64,000 nt of DNA from Rhodanobacteraceae bacterium (GTDB taxonomy: Bacteria > Pseudomonadota > Gammaproteobacteria > Xanthomonadales > Rhodanobacteraceae), in NCBI GenBank assembly GCA_009996615.1, contig JAACZU010000007.1:1-64000 (forward strand), in the 5' to 3' direction. Position 1 is the stretch's first letter; every line of letters begins with the position of its first letter. Position numbers and translations under genes: made by a program. Shown piece by piece: positions 26,972 through 36,316 of the stretch. Below the pieces are notes generated by a model, which was given only the letters and a program-made list of their open reading frames with translations, did not search any database and was not told where the DNA came from.

Positions 26972-28303
26972 ATGCGCACCAGCAACCGGTTCGGATTCCT
27001 GTTCGGCTTCGGCGTGCTGCTCGCGGCGTCGCCGCTGCTGTACGCGCCCGGCGCGATCGGCGCGCCCGCGGCGGTCGTGCTCACGCCGGTCGCGAGCGGC
27101 CTCAGCGGCCCGACCGCGGTGACCGCGGCCGGCGACGGCAGCGGGCGGTTGTTCGTCATCGAGAACCTGTCCGGCAGCGGGCGCATCCGCATCATCGACG
27201 CGGCCGGCAACCTGCTGCCGACGCCGTACTACACGCATGCGACCAGCGGCGGTCCCGGCAGCGAGCAGGGCATGCTCGGCCTCGCGTTCGACCCGGACTT
27301 CGCCAGCAACGGCACGCTGTACGTCACCTACACCGCGCCGGCCGGCGATCCGCGGCTCGGCGCCGTGGCCGACCAGGTGCTGCTGCGCCTGGTCGCGAGC
27401 GATCCGTCCGCGGACACCTTCGCCGGCAGCGAGACCGAAGTGCTGCGCATCCCGGACATCTACACCAACCACAACGGCGGCAACATCGCGTTCGGACCCG
27501 ACAGCCACCTCTACTGGGGCATGGGCGACGGGGGCTCGGGCGGCGATCCGAACGACTTCGCGCAGGACCTGTGGAAGAAGGTCGTCGGCGGCAAGAGCTA
27601 CTACCTGCTCGGCAAGATGCTGCGGCTGGACGTGCGCACCCCGGTCGCCGCCGCGCCGGCCAACCAGTGCGGCGCGAGCGCGGGGCAGCCGGCGCAGTAC
27701 GCGATCCCGGCCGACAATCCGTTCGCCGGCGCAGCCGACCAGTGCGGCGAGATCTGGCTGTACGGCCTGCGCAATCCGTGGCGCTGGAGCTTCGACCGCG
27801 CCACCGGCGACCTTGTCATCGGCGACGTTGGCCAGGGCACGTACGAGGAGATCGATTTCCGCGCCGCCGGCTCGGCCGGTAACCGCAACTACGGTTGGCG
27901 CCAGTGCGAGGGCAACCATCACTACAACCCGGGCGGCAGCGACACCGCCTGCCCGGCGCTGACCGGCACGGTCGCGCCGGTCATCGAGTATCCGCATGCG
28001 AGCGGGGCCTGCTCGGTGACCGGCGGCTACGTCTACCGCGGACCGGCCGCCGAGCTGCGCGGCAAGTACCTGTTCAGCGACTACTGCGACGGCCGCATCC
28101 GCGTCGCCGATGTCGATGCGCAGGCCACGACGTGGACGTACACGCTGCTGGCCGGCACGCCGGCGATGAACGTGTTCAGCTTCGGCGAGGACGCGGTCGG
28201 CAACGTTTACGTCATCGACGGTGGCGGCGGGCGCGTGTATCGCATCGACGGACCGGGCGTCGCCGACCTCATCTTCGAGGACGGCTTCGACGGCAGGCCG
28301 TAG
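26972..28303 (+). CDS. PQQ-dependent aldose sugar dehydrogenase-like secreted protein
   Basis: A 443-residue secreted six-bladed propeller of the soluble glucose/aldose sugar dehydrogenase (Asd, YliI) family. A signal peptide covers about 1-30. Family features: GMLGLAFDPDFASNGTLYV, the PQQ-site His in IYTNHNGGNIAFGPDSHLYW, GLRNPWRWSFDRATGDL, GDVGQGTYEEIDF and GYVYRG. These enzymes oxidise aldoses with PQQ and Ca2+ in the periplasm. The C-terminus DLIFEDGFDGRP carries the motif seen in the neighbouring propeller. It is divergent from that gene across 199 bases. Confidence 0.85.
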   Translation: MRTSNRFGFLFGFGVLLAASPLLYAPGAIGAPAAVVLTPVASGLSGPTAVTAAGDGSGRLFVIENLSGSGRIRIIDAAGNLLPTPYYTHATSGGPGSEQGMLGLAFDPDFASNGTLYVTYTAPAGDPRLGAVADQVLLRLVASDPSADTFAGSETEVLRIPDIYTNHNGGNIAFGPDSHLYWGMGDGGSGGDPNDFAQDLWKKVVGGKSYYLLGKMLRLDVRTPVAAAPANQCGASAGQPAQYAIPADNPFAGAADQCGEIWLYGLRNPWRWSFDRATGDLVIGDVGQGTYEEIDFRAAGSAGNRNYGWRQCEGNHHYNPGGSDTACPALTGTVAPVIEYPHASGACSVTGGYVYRGPAAELRGKYLFSDYCDGRIRVADVDAQATTWTYTLLAGTPAMNVFSFGEDAVGNVYVIDGGGGRVYRIDGPGVADLIFEDGFDGRP

Positions 28304-28853
28304 TGCGCCGCCGCCGGCCGTAGCTCACGGGAGCGGCTTCAGCCGCGATGCCTTTCAGCCCTCAGAGGGTGTCTACAAAAAAAATCCGTTCGATTCTTGT
28401 CGCAGTTGCTCGCTGTTGCTTCGGCTTTGCTTGAGCTTCTGCGCGCAGGAGCGCGCTGCTTTACCCGGGGTCCCCGTTCAGCGGCGGTGGGCGCCGGACG
28501 GATGAGCCCGTGGGGCGCGCGCACGATGCGCGCGCGTTCGCCGTCGGCACACGGAGGTGCCGTCGGCGAACCCCGGCCGGCGACCACGTACCCGCAGGGC
28601 AGGATGCCCGGAGGGCGCCGCTGTTGGGGTGCCCTTCTCTTTGGTTACTTTCTCTTGGGCATGCAAGAGAAAGTAACCCGCTCGCAGGGATGCGAGCGGA
28701 AAACGCACGGACGCGGGTCGGTTTTCGCAGAAGCGGTGACACGAAAACCGAACACCATCCCCACCCAACCCTCCCCTTGAAGGGGAGGGCTCAAAAGCTC
28801 GCCGCTGGCGGCGAATTTATTTCGTAGAAACCTCTGGGCAGCGTTGGCCGCGC
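28304..28853. repeat. 550-bp non-coding repeat island
   Basis: No gene is supported here. It holds a REP copy (28328-28356); a perfect 15-bp hairpin GGTTACTTTCTCTTG / CAAGAGAAAGTAACC (28643-28678) with a GGCATG loop; a small hairpin CTCGCA-GGGA-TGCGAG (28681-28696); a pair CGGTTTTCG / CGAAAACCG (28719-28750); and the 43-bp REP-associated module in reverse orientation (28749-28791). Several open frames cross it, but they follow hairpin arms rather than protein features. It separates the converging sugar dehydrogenase and SPOR genes. Confidence 0.8.
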
Positions 28854-29480
28854 CTACTGCTCCTTCAACGCGATCGCGCTGATGCCGTTGTCGGCCAGCG
28901 CGCGCTTGGCGCTTTCGAGTTCGCTCGCGCTCGCGTACGGGCCGACGCGGACGCGGTGCCAGGTCTTGCCGTTGATCGTGACCGGCTGCACCTGCGCGCT
29001 GAAGCCGGCCAGCGCGAGCTTGGCCTTGGCTTCGTCGGCGGCCTTAGGTTCCGGATACGAACCGGCCTGCAGCAGGTAGCGACCGCCCGCGGCCGGCGCC
29101 GCCGGCGCGGCGGGCGTGGCTGCCGCGTTCGCCGGATTCGCTGCTGCGGCCGCTGCGGCGGCACGGGCCTGCTGTTCGGCGCGCGCCTTGGCCGACAGCT
29201 CGGCGTCCGGGATCACGACCTCGGCTTCCGGCAGCACCTGGTAGAAGTCGTAGTTCTTCTTCGGCTTGGCCTCGGCGACCGGTGCTTCGCTCTCGCGCGG
29301 CGCGGTCGCCTGCGGGTTCGGCTGCGGCAGGTTCTTCTGGCGCAGCAGCGGCGCCCAGTCCTTGACCAGCACGACCAGCATCAGGCCGGCACCGAGCAGC
29401 ATGCCGACCAGCACCCAGGCCCAGGCCGGGGTCTGGTTGCCGCCGCCGCGGGTCGCCTGGCGTCCCTTCTTCGCTGCCAT
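28854..29480 (-). CDS. SPOR domain membrane protein (FtsN-like)
   Basis: A 208-residue protein: short cytoplasmic N-terminus, one membrane helix (about residues 19-40, WAWVLVGMLLGAGLMLVVLV), Pro/Ala-rich linker, and a C-terminal SPOR domain at about 133-205 (YLLQAGSYPEPKAADEAKAK, VQPVTINGKTWHRVRVGPY). SPOR domains bind denuded septal peptidoglycan, so a role in cell division is likely. The ATG at 29480 overlaps the argS stop (TGATG), making it translationally coupled to argS, an arrangement seen in related genomes. Confidence 0.87.
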   Translation of the reverse strand: MAAKKGRQATRGGGNQTPAWAWVLVGMLLGAGLMLVVLVKDWAPLLRQKNLPQPNPQATAPRESEAPVAEAKPKKNYDFYQVLPEAEVVIPDAELSAKARAEQQARAAAAAAAANPANAAATPAAPAAPAAGGRYLLQAGSYPEPKAADEAKAKLALAGFSAQVQPVTINGKTWHRVRVGPYASASELESAKRALADNGISAIALKEQ

Positions 29481-31165
29481 CACATGCTCTCCGGAGCGGA
29501 TACGCCGAGCAGGTCCAGGCCGTTCGCGAGCACCTGCCGCACCGCGTTGGCCAGGGTCAGGCGCGCGTCGCGCAGGTCGACGTCGTCGACCAGGAACTGG
29601 TGCGTGTTGTAGTAGCCATGGAACGCGGCTGCAAGTTCGCGCAGGTAGGTCGCGATCAGGTGCGGCTCGAGATTGGCGCCGGCCGCCTCGACGACCTCGC
29701 CGTAGCGCGACAGCTCGACCATCAGCGCCTGCTCGGCCTCGCTGTCCAGCCGCGCGAGCCTGGCCAGGCCGTTGGCGCGGTCCCACGCCAGCCCGCGCTC
29801 GCCGAGCTGGCGCATCACGCTGGCCACGCGCGCATGCGCGTACTGGATGTAGTAGACCGGGTTGTCGTTGCTCTGCGCGCGCGCGAGGTCGATGTCGAAC
29901 ACCAGCTGCGAATCGGACTTGCGCGCGATCAGGAAGTAGCGCGTGGCGTCGCGGCCGGCTTCCTCGATCAGGTCGCGCAGCGTCAGGTAGCTGCCGGCGC
30001 GCTTGCTGAGCTTCACTTCCTCGCCGCCGCGCATGACCGTCACCATCTGGTGCAGCACGTATTCCGGCCAGCCCTTCGGGATGCCGGCGTCGAGCGCCTG
30101 CAGGCCGGCCTTCACGCGCGCGAGCGAGCCGTGGTGGTCGGCGCCGAGCTCGGTGATCGCGCGCTCGTAGCCGCGCTGCCACTTGGTGCGGTGGTAGGCG
30201 ACGTCCGGCAGGAAGTAGGTGTAGGTGCCGTCGGACTTGCGCATGACGCGGTCCTTGTCGTCGCCGAAGTCGGTCGTGCGCAGCCACAGCGCGCCGCCGT
30301 CCTCGTAGGTGTGGCCGTGCGCGACGAGTTCGCGCACGGTCTCCTCGACCTTGCCGTCGGCATACAGCGAGGACTCGAGGTAGTACACGTCGAACTGCAC
30401 GCCGAACGCCTTCAGGTCGAGGTCCTGCTCGCGCCGCAGCCAGGCGACCGCGAAGTGGCGGATCGCCTCGAGGTCGTCGACGTCGCCGGCGCCGACCACG
30501 TCCTGGCCGTCGGCATGCACGCTCTCGCGGTCGAGGTAGGCACGCGCGACGTCCCTAATGTACTCGCCGCGGTAGCCGTCGGCCGGCCATTCCGGCGCAT
30601 CCGGGTCGACGCCGCGCGCGCGCGCCTGCACCGACAGCGCGAGGTTGGCGATCTGCACGCCGGCATCGTTGTAGTAGAACTCGCGCACGACGTGCCAGCC
30701 GTTCGCGTCGAGCACGCGCGCGATCGAATCGCCGATCGCGGCGGCGCGGCCGTGGCCGACGTGCAGCGGGCCGGTCGGGTTGGCCGAGACGAACTCGACG
30801 CCGGCGGTGCGGCCGCGCCCGGCCTCGCCGCGGCCGTAGGCGTGGCCGCGTTCGAGCACGGCGGCGACCTCGCGCTGGTAGGCGCCCGGGCTGAGGAAGA
30901 AGTTGATGAAGCCGGGCCCGGCGATCTCGACCCGCGCGATCTCGTCGTTCGCCGGCAGCGCCGCGACCAGCGCCGCGGCGAGCTCGCGCGGCTTGCGCCC
31001 GGCCGCCTTGGCCAGCGCCAGCGCCGCGTTGGTGGCGAAGTCGCCGTGCTCGCGGCTCTTGGTGCGTTCGATGACGACGGCGGGCGCATCGCCGGCCGGC
31101 AGGGTGCCGTCCGCACGCAGGGCAGCGATGGCGGCGAGGACGAGGTCGCGCAGTTGGTCTTTCAC
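29480..31165 (-). CDS. argS: arginyl-tRNA synthetase
   Basis: A 561-residue class I aminoacyl-tRNA synthetase charging tRNA-Arg in the cytoplasm. The HIGH motif appears as [17 protein letters not shown], the KMSKS-like loop as [12 protein letters not shown], and the DALR-type anticodon domain near the C terminus ([16 protein letters not shown]). The start was taken as GTG at 31165 ([13 protein letters not shown]), which matches the family N-terminus. An ATG 30 bases upstream is excluded because it lies within the TTACAATG -10 sequence. The SPOR gene is coupled downstream. Confidence 0.92.
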   Translation of the reverse strand: MKDQLRDLVLAAIAALRADGTLPAGDAPAVVIERTKSREHGDFATNAALALAKAAGRKPRELAAALVAALPANDEIARVEIAGPGFINFFLSPGAYQREVAAVLERGHAYGRGEAGRGRTAGVEFVSANPTGPLHVGHGRAAAIGDSIARVLDANGWHVVREFYYNDAGVQIANLALSVQARARGVDPDAPEWPADGYRGEYIRDVARAYLDRESVHADGQDVVGAGDVDDLEAIRHFAVAWLRREQDLDLKAFGVQFDVYYLESSLYADGKVEETVRELVAHGHTYEDGGALWLRTTDFGDDKDRVMRKSDGTYTYFLPDVAYHRTKWQRGYERAITELGADHHGSLARVKAGLQALDAGIPKGWPEYVLHQMVTVMRGGEEVKLSKRAGSYLTLRDLIEEAGRDATRYFLIARKSDSQLVFDIDLARAQSNDNPVYYIQYAHARVASVMRQLGERGLAWDRANGLARLARLDSEAEQALMVELSRYGEVVEAAGANLEPHLIATYLRELAAAFHGYYNTHQFLVDDVDLRDARLTLANAVRQVLANGLDLLGVSAPESM

Positions 31166-31193
31166 GGGCGTGGCTTGGCAGGGGAAGCCGCGC

Positions 31194-31199
31194 ATTGTA
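31194..31199 (-). promoter_or_regulatory. putative -10 box of argS
   Basis: Minus strand GTTACAATGCG holds TACAAT, 28 bases before the argS GTG. It overlaps the only upstream in-frame ATG and so argues for the GTG start. Confidence 0.5.
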
Positions 31200-31648
31200 A
31201 CGGCCGACGCCGGCGCGCAGAAATCGCCCCGTCGGGCGGGCCGGGGCAGCGCGCGGCGCTTGCCGCCCCGCCTCCCGCCGCCTGTCATCGGCCTGTCGCG
31301 AGGCCCGCCTACGCTGCCGGCCGGCTCGCGGAGAACGCCGCGCCGCCCCGGGCTTCCCGTCGCCCGGGCCGGCGTGGCGCTCCGCCAGAAGCCGACCCGT
31401 CATCGGAGCACGGGTGGCGTGCGGGATGCGCACGGCGCCCGGGTGCAGGGATGCACCAACCTCCCGGCGCCGAACGGTTTGCCTCCACGCCCTCGTGGAA
31501 CGCGTCGGCCGCAGGCTGCAGGCCCGCACGGCGGCCCACTGCGCCCCTCCGCGGCGCCATCGTCATTCCCCTGTAAGAGCCTCCTTCTACGGTTGCCGAT
31601 TGCGGCGCCCACGGGCGCGCAGCCCCCGCCACCGATCCGGAAGAACCG
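31200..31648. other. argS-TonB receptor intergenic region / long leader
   Basis: A 449-base stretch without a gene, between divergent argS and the TonB-dependent receptor. The first third holds the argS promoter and, on the plus strand, a candidate Pho box (31282-31299). The remaining ~330 bases would be a 5' leader. It contains GC-rich inverted segments (for example CCCGGGC copies around 31350-31440), but I could not match a known riboswitch. Confidence 0.5.
31282..31315 (+). promoter_or_regulatory. candidate Pho box with -10 element
   Basis: CTGTCAT-CGGC-CTGTCGC (31282-31299) has two direct heptamers with 4-base spacing, matching 13 of 14 heptamer positions of the PhoB box CTGTCAT-n4-CTGTCAC. 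Ten bases further is TACGCT (31310-31315), the usual spacing for a PhoB-activated promoter that lacks a -35. It precedes the TonB receptor gene by about 350 bases. No phoB or pst genes are nearby to support it. Confidence 0.45.
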
Positions 31649-34330
31649 ATGACCCGACGTGACCGCCTGCGCCCCGTCGCGCTGAGCTTCGCCATTGCCA
31701 CGCTGCTGGGTGCGCCCGCGTTGCGCGCACAAGCGCCTGCCCCGGCCGCACCGGGTGCGGCCGATCCGAATGACGCGCCGGTCGCCGCGGCGCCGGTCGC
31801 CGAGGCCGCGCCCGACGCGCCGGCGGAGCAACTGTCCGGCGTCACCGTGCACAGCCGCTACAGCAGCGGTGGACAGGTCCTGTACCTCGACGAGCGGCGC
31901 AGCGCCGCGGTCGTCACCGAGGCGCTCGGCGCCGAGCAGATCGCGCGCACCGGCGACTCCGACGTCGCCACCACGCTCAAGCGCGTCACCGGGCTGTCGG
32001 TGGTCGACGGCAAGTACGTGTACGTGCGCGGACTGGGCGAGCGCTACTCCAGCGTGCTGCTCAACGGCGCGCCGATCCCGAGCCCCGACTACACGCGCCG
32101 CGTGGTGCCGCTGGACCTGTTCCCGAACGAGCTGCTGGACGGCGTGATCGTGCAGAAGGCGTACTCGCCCGACATGCCGGGCGAGTTCGGCGGCGGCACC
32201 GTGCAGTTGCGCACGCGCGAGGTGCCGCAGGCGTTCTTCTTCCGCGCGCAGGGTTCGCTCGGCTACGTCGACGGCACCACCGGCGAGTCCGGCCTGCGCT
32301 ATCGCGGCGGCGGGCACGACTGGCTCGGCAGCGACGACGGCACGCGCGCGATGCCGGCCGACCTGGCCGCCGCGACCGCCGGCGGCCACTTCCTGCGCCC
32401 GCAATCGCCGTCCAATCCGGCCGGCGCCACGCCGCATCAATTGCAGGACTACGGGCGCGAGCTGACCGGCGCCGGCTACGGCATCCGCGGCCAGCACATC
32501 GGGCCGGACAGCAGCCTGTCGCTCGGCTTGGGTAACGGCTTCCGCCTGGCCGAGGACGTCACGCTCGGCGTGATCGGCTCGGCGCGCTGGCGCCAGGGCT
32601 GGGACACGCGCGAGGAAACGCGCAACACCTACGCCGCCAGCAACGCCGGCCTCGACCCGATCGCCGAGCAGGCGCTCAAGGACACCACGCGCAACGTCGA
32701 CGCGAGCCTGTTCCTCGGCGTCGGCCTGGACGTGGGCATGCACCATCGCCTCGGCCTGACCAGCATGCTGCTGCGCCAGACCGACGACCGCATGCGGACC
32801 TCCGAGGGCACCGTGGACAGCGTCGAGTCGCGCTTCCACGAGCTGAAGTGGGCCGAGAACGAACTGCTCGCGCACCAGCTCAGCGGCCACCATGCGCTGC
32901 CGTCCGTGCGCGACCTGGAGATCGACTGGCGCTACACGCACGCGCAGGCCAGCCGCGACGAGCCGAACACGCGGCGCTACCGCTACGACCGCCTCGATGC
33001 GGACACGTTCGAGTTCTCGCACCGCTCCGATTCGAACGCGCACGGCTTCGGCCAGCTCGAGGACCGCCAGGACGAGGTCGGCCTCAAGGCCATGCTGCCG
33101 ATCCAGTTCGGCACCGACCACCGCCTCGCGCTGTCGGCCGGCGGCGCGCGCCTGTCGCGCGACCGCGCGGCCTCGATCCGCACCTTCTCGTTCCTGCTCG
33201 CGCCCGGCTCGCCGCTGCCGTCCGATCCGGACTTCTTCCTGCAGCCGATCGACCGCATCCTCGCCGCCGGCAACATTGGCCCGGACGGCTGGGTGCTGCG
33301 CGAAACCACGCGCGCGACCGACAACTACCGCGCCGAGCAGACCCTGAGCAGCGCCTTCGCCAGCGCGGACCTCGACCTGGGTGGCCGCTATCGCTTCATG
33401 CTCGGCGCGCGCCGCGAGCGCAACGACCAGGACGTGACGACGTTCAGCATCGTCAATCCGAACGCGCCGCCGGTGGTCGCGCGCGACGACAGCGCGCACT
33501 GGCTGCCGGCGGCGGCGTTCACCTGGTCCTACAGCGACGCGGCCCAGCTCCGCCTGGGCTTCAGCCGCACGCTGTCGCGGCCGGACTTCCGCGAGCTGTC
33601 GGCGGCGCCGTTCACCGATCCGGAACTGGACATCGACACGATCGGCAACCCGCAGCTGCGCACCACGCGCATCCGCAACCTCGACCTGCGCTGGGAGTAC
33701 TACTTCTCCGACACCGACTCGCTGTCGCTGGCGCTGTTCGACAAGCGCTTCCGCGACCCGATCGAGAAGCTGCGCCTGCCCGGTTCCTCGCCGCTGCTCG
33801 GCCTCGCCAACGCGACCGGCGCACACAACCAGGGCATCGAGTTCGACGTCTACAAGAACCTCGGCTTCATCGGCGACGGCCGCCTCGGCCCGCTCGACCT
33901 GGGCCGCTTCCACGTCGCGCTGAACCATGCGTGGATCCGCTCGAAGGTCGAGCTGGACTCGGCCAGCGCCAGCTACCAGACCAACCTGTCGCGGCCGATG
34001 CAGGGCCAGTCGCCGTACGTGAGCAACCTGCAGCTCGGCTACACCGACGCCGAGCGCGGCCTCGACGCGGCGCTGCTGTTCAACCGCTCCGGCCGGCGCG
34101 TCTCGCAGGTCGGCGTGCAGGGCCAGCCGGACATCTACGAGGAGCCGTTCGGGGCGCTCGATTTCCAGCTCCGCCACGCCTTCGCCGACGGCTGGCGCTG
34201 GACGCTGCGCATGCGCAACCTGCTCGATCCGGCGGTGCGCTACACCCAGGGCGGCCTGCCCACGCGCGAGTACCGCAAGGGCCGCGAGCTGCACGTCAGC
34301 CTCGAATGGCGCCCGTCGTCGCGCCGCTGA
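31649..34330 (+). CDS. TonB-dependent outer membrane receptor
   Basis: An 893-residue TonB-dependent transporter. A signal peptide (about 1-27) and a variable Ala/Pro region precede the plug domain (about 80-190): ATTLKRVTGLSVVDGKYVYV, VRGLGERYSSVLLNGAPIPS and GEFGGGTVQLRTRE. A beta-barrel follows to the C-terminal strand (ELHVSLEWRPSSRR, lacking the usual terminal Phe). The plug resembles large Oar-like receptors rather than classic siderophore receptors. The ligand is unknown. GGAAGA precedes the ATG. The next gene, 145 bases on, encodes a secreted partner; a candidate Pho box lies upstream. Confidence 0.88.
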   Translation: MTRRDRLRPVALSFAIATLLGAPALRAQAPAPAAPGAADPNDAPVAAAPVAEAAPDAPAEQLSGVTVHSRYSSGGQVLYLDERRSAAVVTEALGAEQIARTGDSDVATTLKRVTGLSVVDGKYVYVRGLGERYSSVLLNGAPIPSPDYTRRVVPLDLFPNELLDGVIVQKAYSPDMPGEFGGGTVQLRTREVPQAFFFRAQGSLGYVDGTTGESGLRYRGGGHDWLGSDDGTRAMPADLAAATAGGHFLRPQSPSNPAGATPHQLQDYGRELTGAGYGIRGQHIGPDSSLSLGLGNGFRLAEDVTLGVIGSARWRQGWDTREETRNTYAASNAGLDPIAEQALKDTTRNVDASLFLGVGLDVGMHHRLGLTSMLLRQTDDRMRTSEGTVDSVESRFHELKWAENELLAHQLSGHHALPSVRDLEIDWRYTHAQASRDEPNTRRYRYDRLDADTFEFSHRSDSNAHGFGQLEDRQDEVGLKAMLPIQFGTDHRLALSAGGARLSRDRAASIRTFSFLLAPGSPLPSDPDFFLQPIDRILAAGNIGPDGWVLRETTRATDNYRAEQTLSSAFASADLDLGGRYRFMLGARRERNDQDVTTFSIVNPNAPPVVARDDSAHWLPAAAFTWSYSDAAQLRLGFSRTLSRPDFRELSAAPFTDPELDIDTIGNPQLRTTRIRNLDLRWEYYFSDTDSLSLALFDKRFRDPIEKLRLPGSSPLLGLANATGAHNQGIEFDVYKNLGFIGDGRLGPLDLGRFHVALNHAWIRSKVELDSASASYQTNLSRPMQGQSPYVSNLQLGYTDAERGLDAALLFNRSGRRVSQVGVQGQPDIYEEPFGALDFQLRHAFADGWRWTLRMRNLLDPAVRYTQGGLPTREYRKGRELHVSLEWRPSSRR

Positions 34331-34475
34331 GCACGCAGAGGCAGGCACTGAAAGATCACCGTCATCGTTGTGCGGCCACGCTGTCATGCGGCCGTCCTAC
34401 GGTGGCGCGACCGCGGGCGGCCCGAAGCGACGCCGCCCGGTCTCACTTCGTGTCAAGCCAGATGGGGATCCATTG

Positions 34476-36212
34476 ATGAAACTCTTCAGGAAGGTGTTCG
34501 CGGGAATGATGGTCGGCGTGCTTGCGGCCGGCCAGGCGCAGGCGGCGGTACGGCTGACCGAGTCGTTCGACGGCCTGTGGCAGGATCCGAACTGGCCGGC
34601 GCGCGGCTGGGTCGTGGACGTGCTGTCGCATGAGGACGGCTCCAAGACGCTGTACATGTTCGGCGCCGTGTACGACAACGAGGGTCGCAGCAAGTGGGTC
34701 GCGACCTCGATGAAGTTCGGCGAGTTCGAGTTCGCCAAGAGCGGCGACCTGTTCAGCTGGAGCGGTGGCTCGTTCGCCGGCAGCGAGGCGACGACGCGCG
34801 CGCCGTTCGGCACCGTCGCGGTCGACGTGATGAGCTGCTCGGAGATCAAGATCTCGATGACCCCGCCGGCCAACAGCGGCTTCCAGGCCGTCAGCCGAAC
34901 GCTCAACCCGGGCCAGTCGCTGGTCACCGCGGACAAGCCCGGCTGCGCGTTCAAGAAGAAGTTCACCGGTTGCCCGGCCGGCACCAGCGCCGGCGCCGAG
35001 CCGCGCTCGTGCATCCTGACCGGCACGATCATGCGCGACCTGACCCTGACCAACGACACCACCTGGATCCTCGAAGGCCTGGTCACGGTCGGCAACGACA
35101 ACGCCAACTCCGCCACCATCACGATCGAGCCGGGCACCCTGGTCACCGGCAGCGGCGATACGGCCGACTACCTCTACATCAACCCGGGCTCGAAGCTGAT
35201 TGCCGACGGCACGCCGTACGCGCCGATCGTGTTCACCAGCCCGCGCGACGGCAAGCTCGGCCAGACGCCGGCGCCGAAGGATTGGGGCGGCATCGTGCTG
35301 TCCGGCAATGCGCCGAACAACAAGTGCGCGAACGCGCCGTTCAGCTGCTTCAGCGAGTTCAATCCGGCGCTGCGCTACGGCGGCGACAAGCCGCATGACA
35401 GCTCCGGCAGCCTGCGCTACGTGCAGGCGCGCTACGCCGGCTACGTGTTCGCGGAAGGACGCGAGGTCAACTCCTTCACGTTCCAGTCCGTCGGCGACGG
35501 TACCGTGCTCGAGCACCTGCAGTCCTACCGCGGTGGCGACGACGGCTTCGAATGGTTCGGCGGCACCGCCAACGGCAAGTACCTCGTTTCCTACGAAGGC
35601 GGCGACGACGGCTTCGACTGGGACGAGGGCTGGAGCGGCAAGGTGCAGTTCGCCTTCTCCAAGTGGGCGCCGGCCAGCCTCGCGCTCGGCGACGACAACG
35701 GCTTCGAGGCCTCCAACCAGGCCGACAACCACGACGCCGCGCCGCGCGCGACGCCGAGCTGGTCCAACGTGACGCTGATCGGCAACGGCACCGGCGGCGG
35801 CAACGGCCTCCATCTCAAGGAAGGCACTGCCGGCCACCTCAGCAACATCCTGGTCAGCAACTTCAACAAGGCCGGCAAGTCCTGCCTGTTCGTCGACCAT
35901 GCGGCGACGGTGGCCCTGGTGGGCACGCCGAACCTGACCCTCGACGCCGTGTGGCTCGACTGCGCGAGCCCGTTCGGCGACGGCAGCAAGGGCACGCCGG
36001 GCAGCGCCAAGCGCCTGTTCGACGCCGGCAGCGGCAACAAGACCGGCAATCCGGGCCTGGCCGGCTTCGTGCCGGCGGCGACCTCGCCGCTGCGCACGGC
36101 GGGCAAGCTGGTGACGAGCGACGCGTTCTTCGCTCCGGCGCCGTACATCGGTGCGTTCCGCGACGCCAACGACGACTGGACCCTGGGCTGGACCCACGGC
36201 ATCGCGCGCTGA
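34476..36212 (+). CDS. secreted beta-helix-like protein paired with the TonB receptor
   Basis: A 578-residue secreted protein. A signal peptide (MKLFRKVFAGMMVGVLAAG) is followed by an N-terminal domain (about 25-170) of the GLWxDPxxPxxGW type (GLWQDPNWPARGWVVDVLSH). The C-terminal part (about 190-560) looks like a right-handed parallel beta-helix: TLTNDTTWILEGLVTVGND, IEPGTLVTG, then repeated acidic GGDDGFEWFGGT and GGDDGFDWDEGW motifs that could bind Ca2+. Proteins of this kind often lie next to Oar-like TonB receptors. It follows the receptor gene directly and ends at a strong terminator. Substrate unknown. Confidence 0.75.
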   Translation: MKLFRKVFAGMMVGVLAAGQAQAAVRLTESFDGLWQDPNWPARGWVVDVLSHEDGSKTLYMFGAVYDNEGRSKWVATSMKFGEFEFAKSGDLFSWSGGSFAGSEATTRAPFGTVAVDVMSCSEIKISMTPPANSGFQAVSRTLNPGQSLVTADKPGCAFKKKFTGCPAGTSAGAEPRSCILTGTIMRDLTLTNDTTWILEGLVTVGNDNANSATITIEPGTLVTGSGDTADYLYINPGSKLIADGTPYAPIVFTSPRDGKLGQTPAPKDWGGIVLSGNAPNNKCANAPFSCFSEFNPALRYGGDKPHDSSGSLRYVQARYAGYVFAEGREVNSFTFQSVGDGTVLEHLQSYRGGDDGFEWFGGTANGKYLVSYEGGDDGFDWDEGWSGKVQFAFSKWAPASLALGDDNGFEASNQADNHDAAPRATPSWSNVTLIGNGTGGGNGLHLKEGTAGHLSNILVSNFNKAGKSCLFVDHAATVALVGTPNLTLDAVWLDCASPFGDGSKGTPGSAKRLFDAGSGNKTGNPGLAGFVPAATSPLRTAGKLVTSDAFFAPAPYIGAFRDANDDWTLGWTHGIAR

Positions 36213-36231
36213 GCGCTGTCGCCGGGCAATG

Positions 36232-36263
36232 AAAAAGGGCGCGGCCTCGGCCGCGCCCTTTCT
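36232..36263. terminator. Rho-independent terminator
   Basis: A 12-bp stem AAAGGGCGCGGC / GCCGCGCCCTTT with a short CTCG loop and A/T flanks follows the beta-helix gene and faces the converging HD-domain gene, so it may act in both directions. Confidence 0.88.
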
Positions 36264-36316
36264 TGTTCCCGCCTGTTCGCCCGCCACCCCTGCGCGTGGC
36301 CGTGATGCGGGCCCGC

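Noticed and set aside
28380-28500. tRNA-like T-loop (CGTTCGATTC)
   Set aside because: No acceptor stem, anticodon arm or CCA-side pairing can be built around it.
28397-28827. Several ~100-residue ORFs in the repeat island, including one with an EKVTKEKGTP-like segment
   Set aside because: They follow hairpin arms on both strands; such products recur wherever this repeat is found and are repeat artefacts.
31450-31560. Cobalamin riboswitch in the TonB receptor leader (GCCCACTG resembling the GCCACTG core)
   Set aside because: The other conserved parts of the B12 element are missing and the receptor does not look like BtuB.
31400-34387. 995-residue minus-strand open frame
   Set aside because: It is antisense to the TonB receptor, which has a full plug and barrel signature; no recognisable domain is present in the antisense product.
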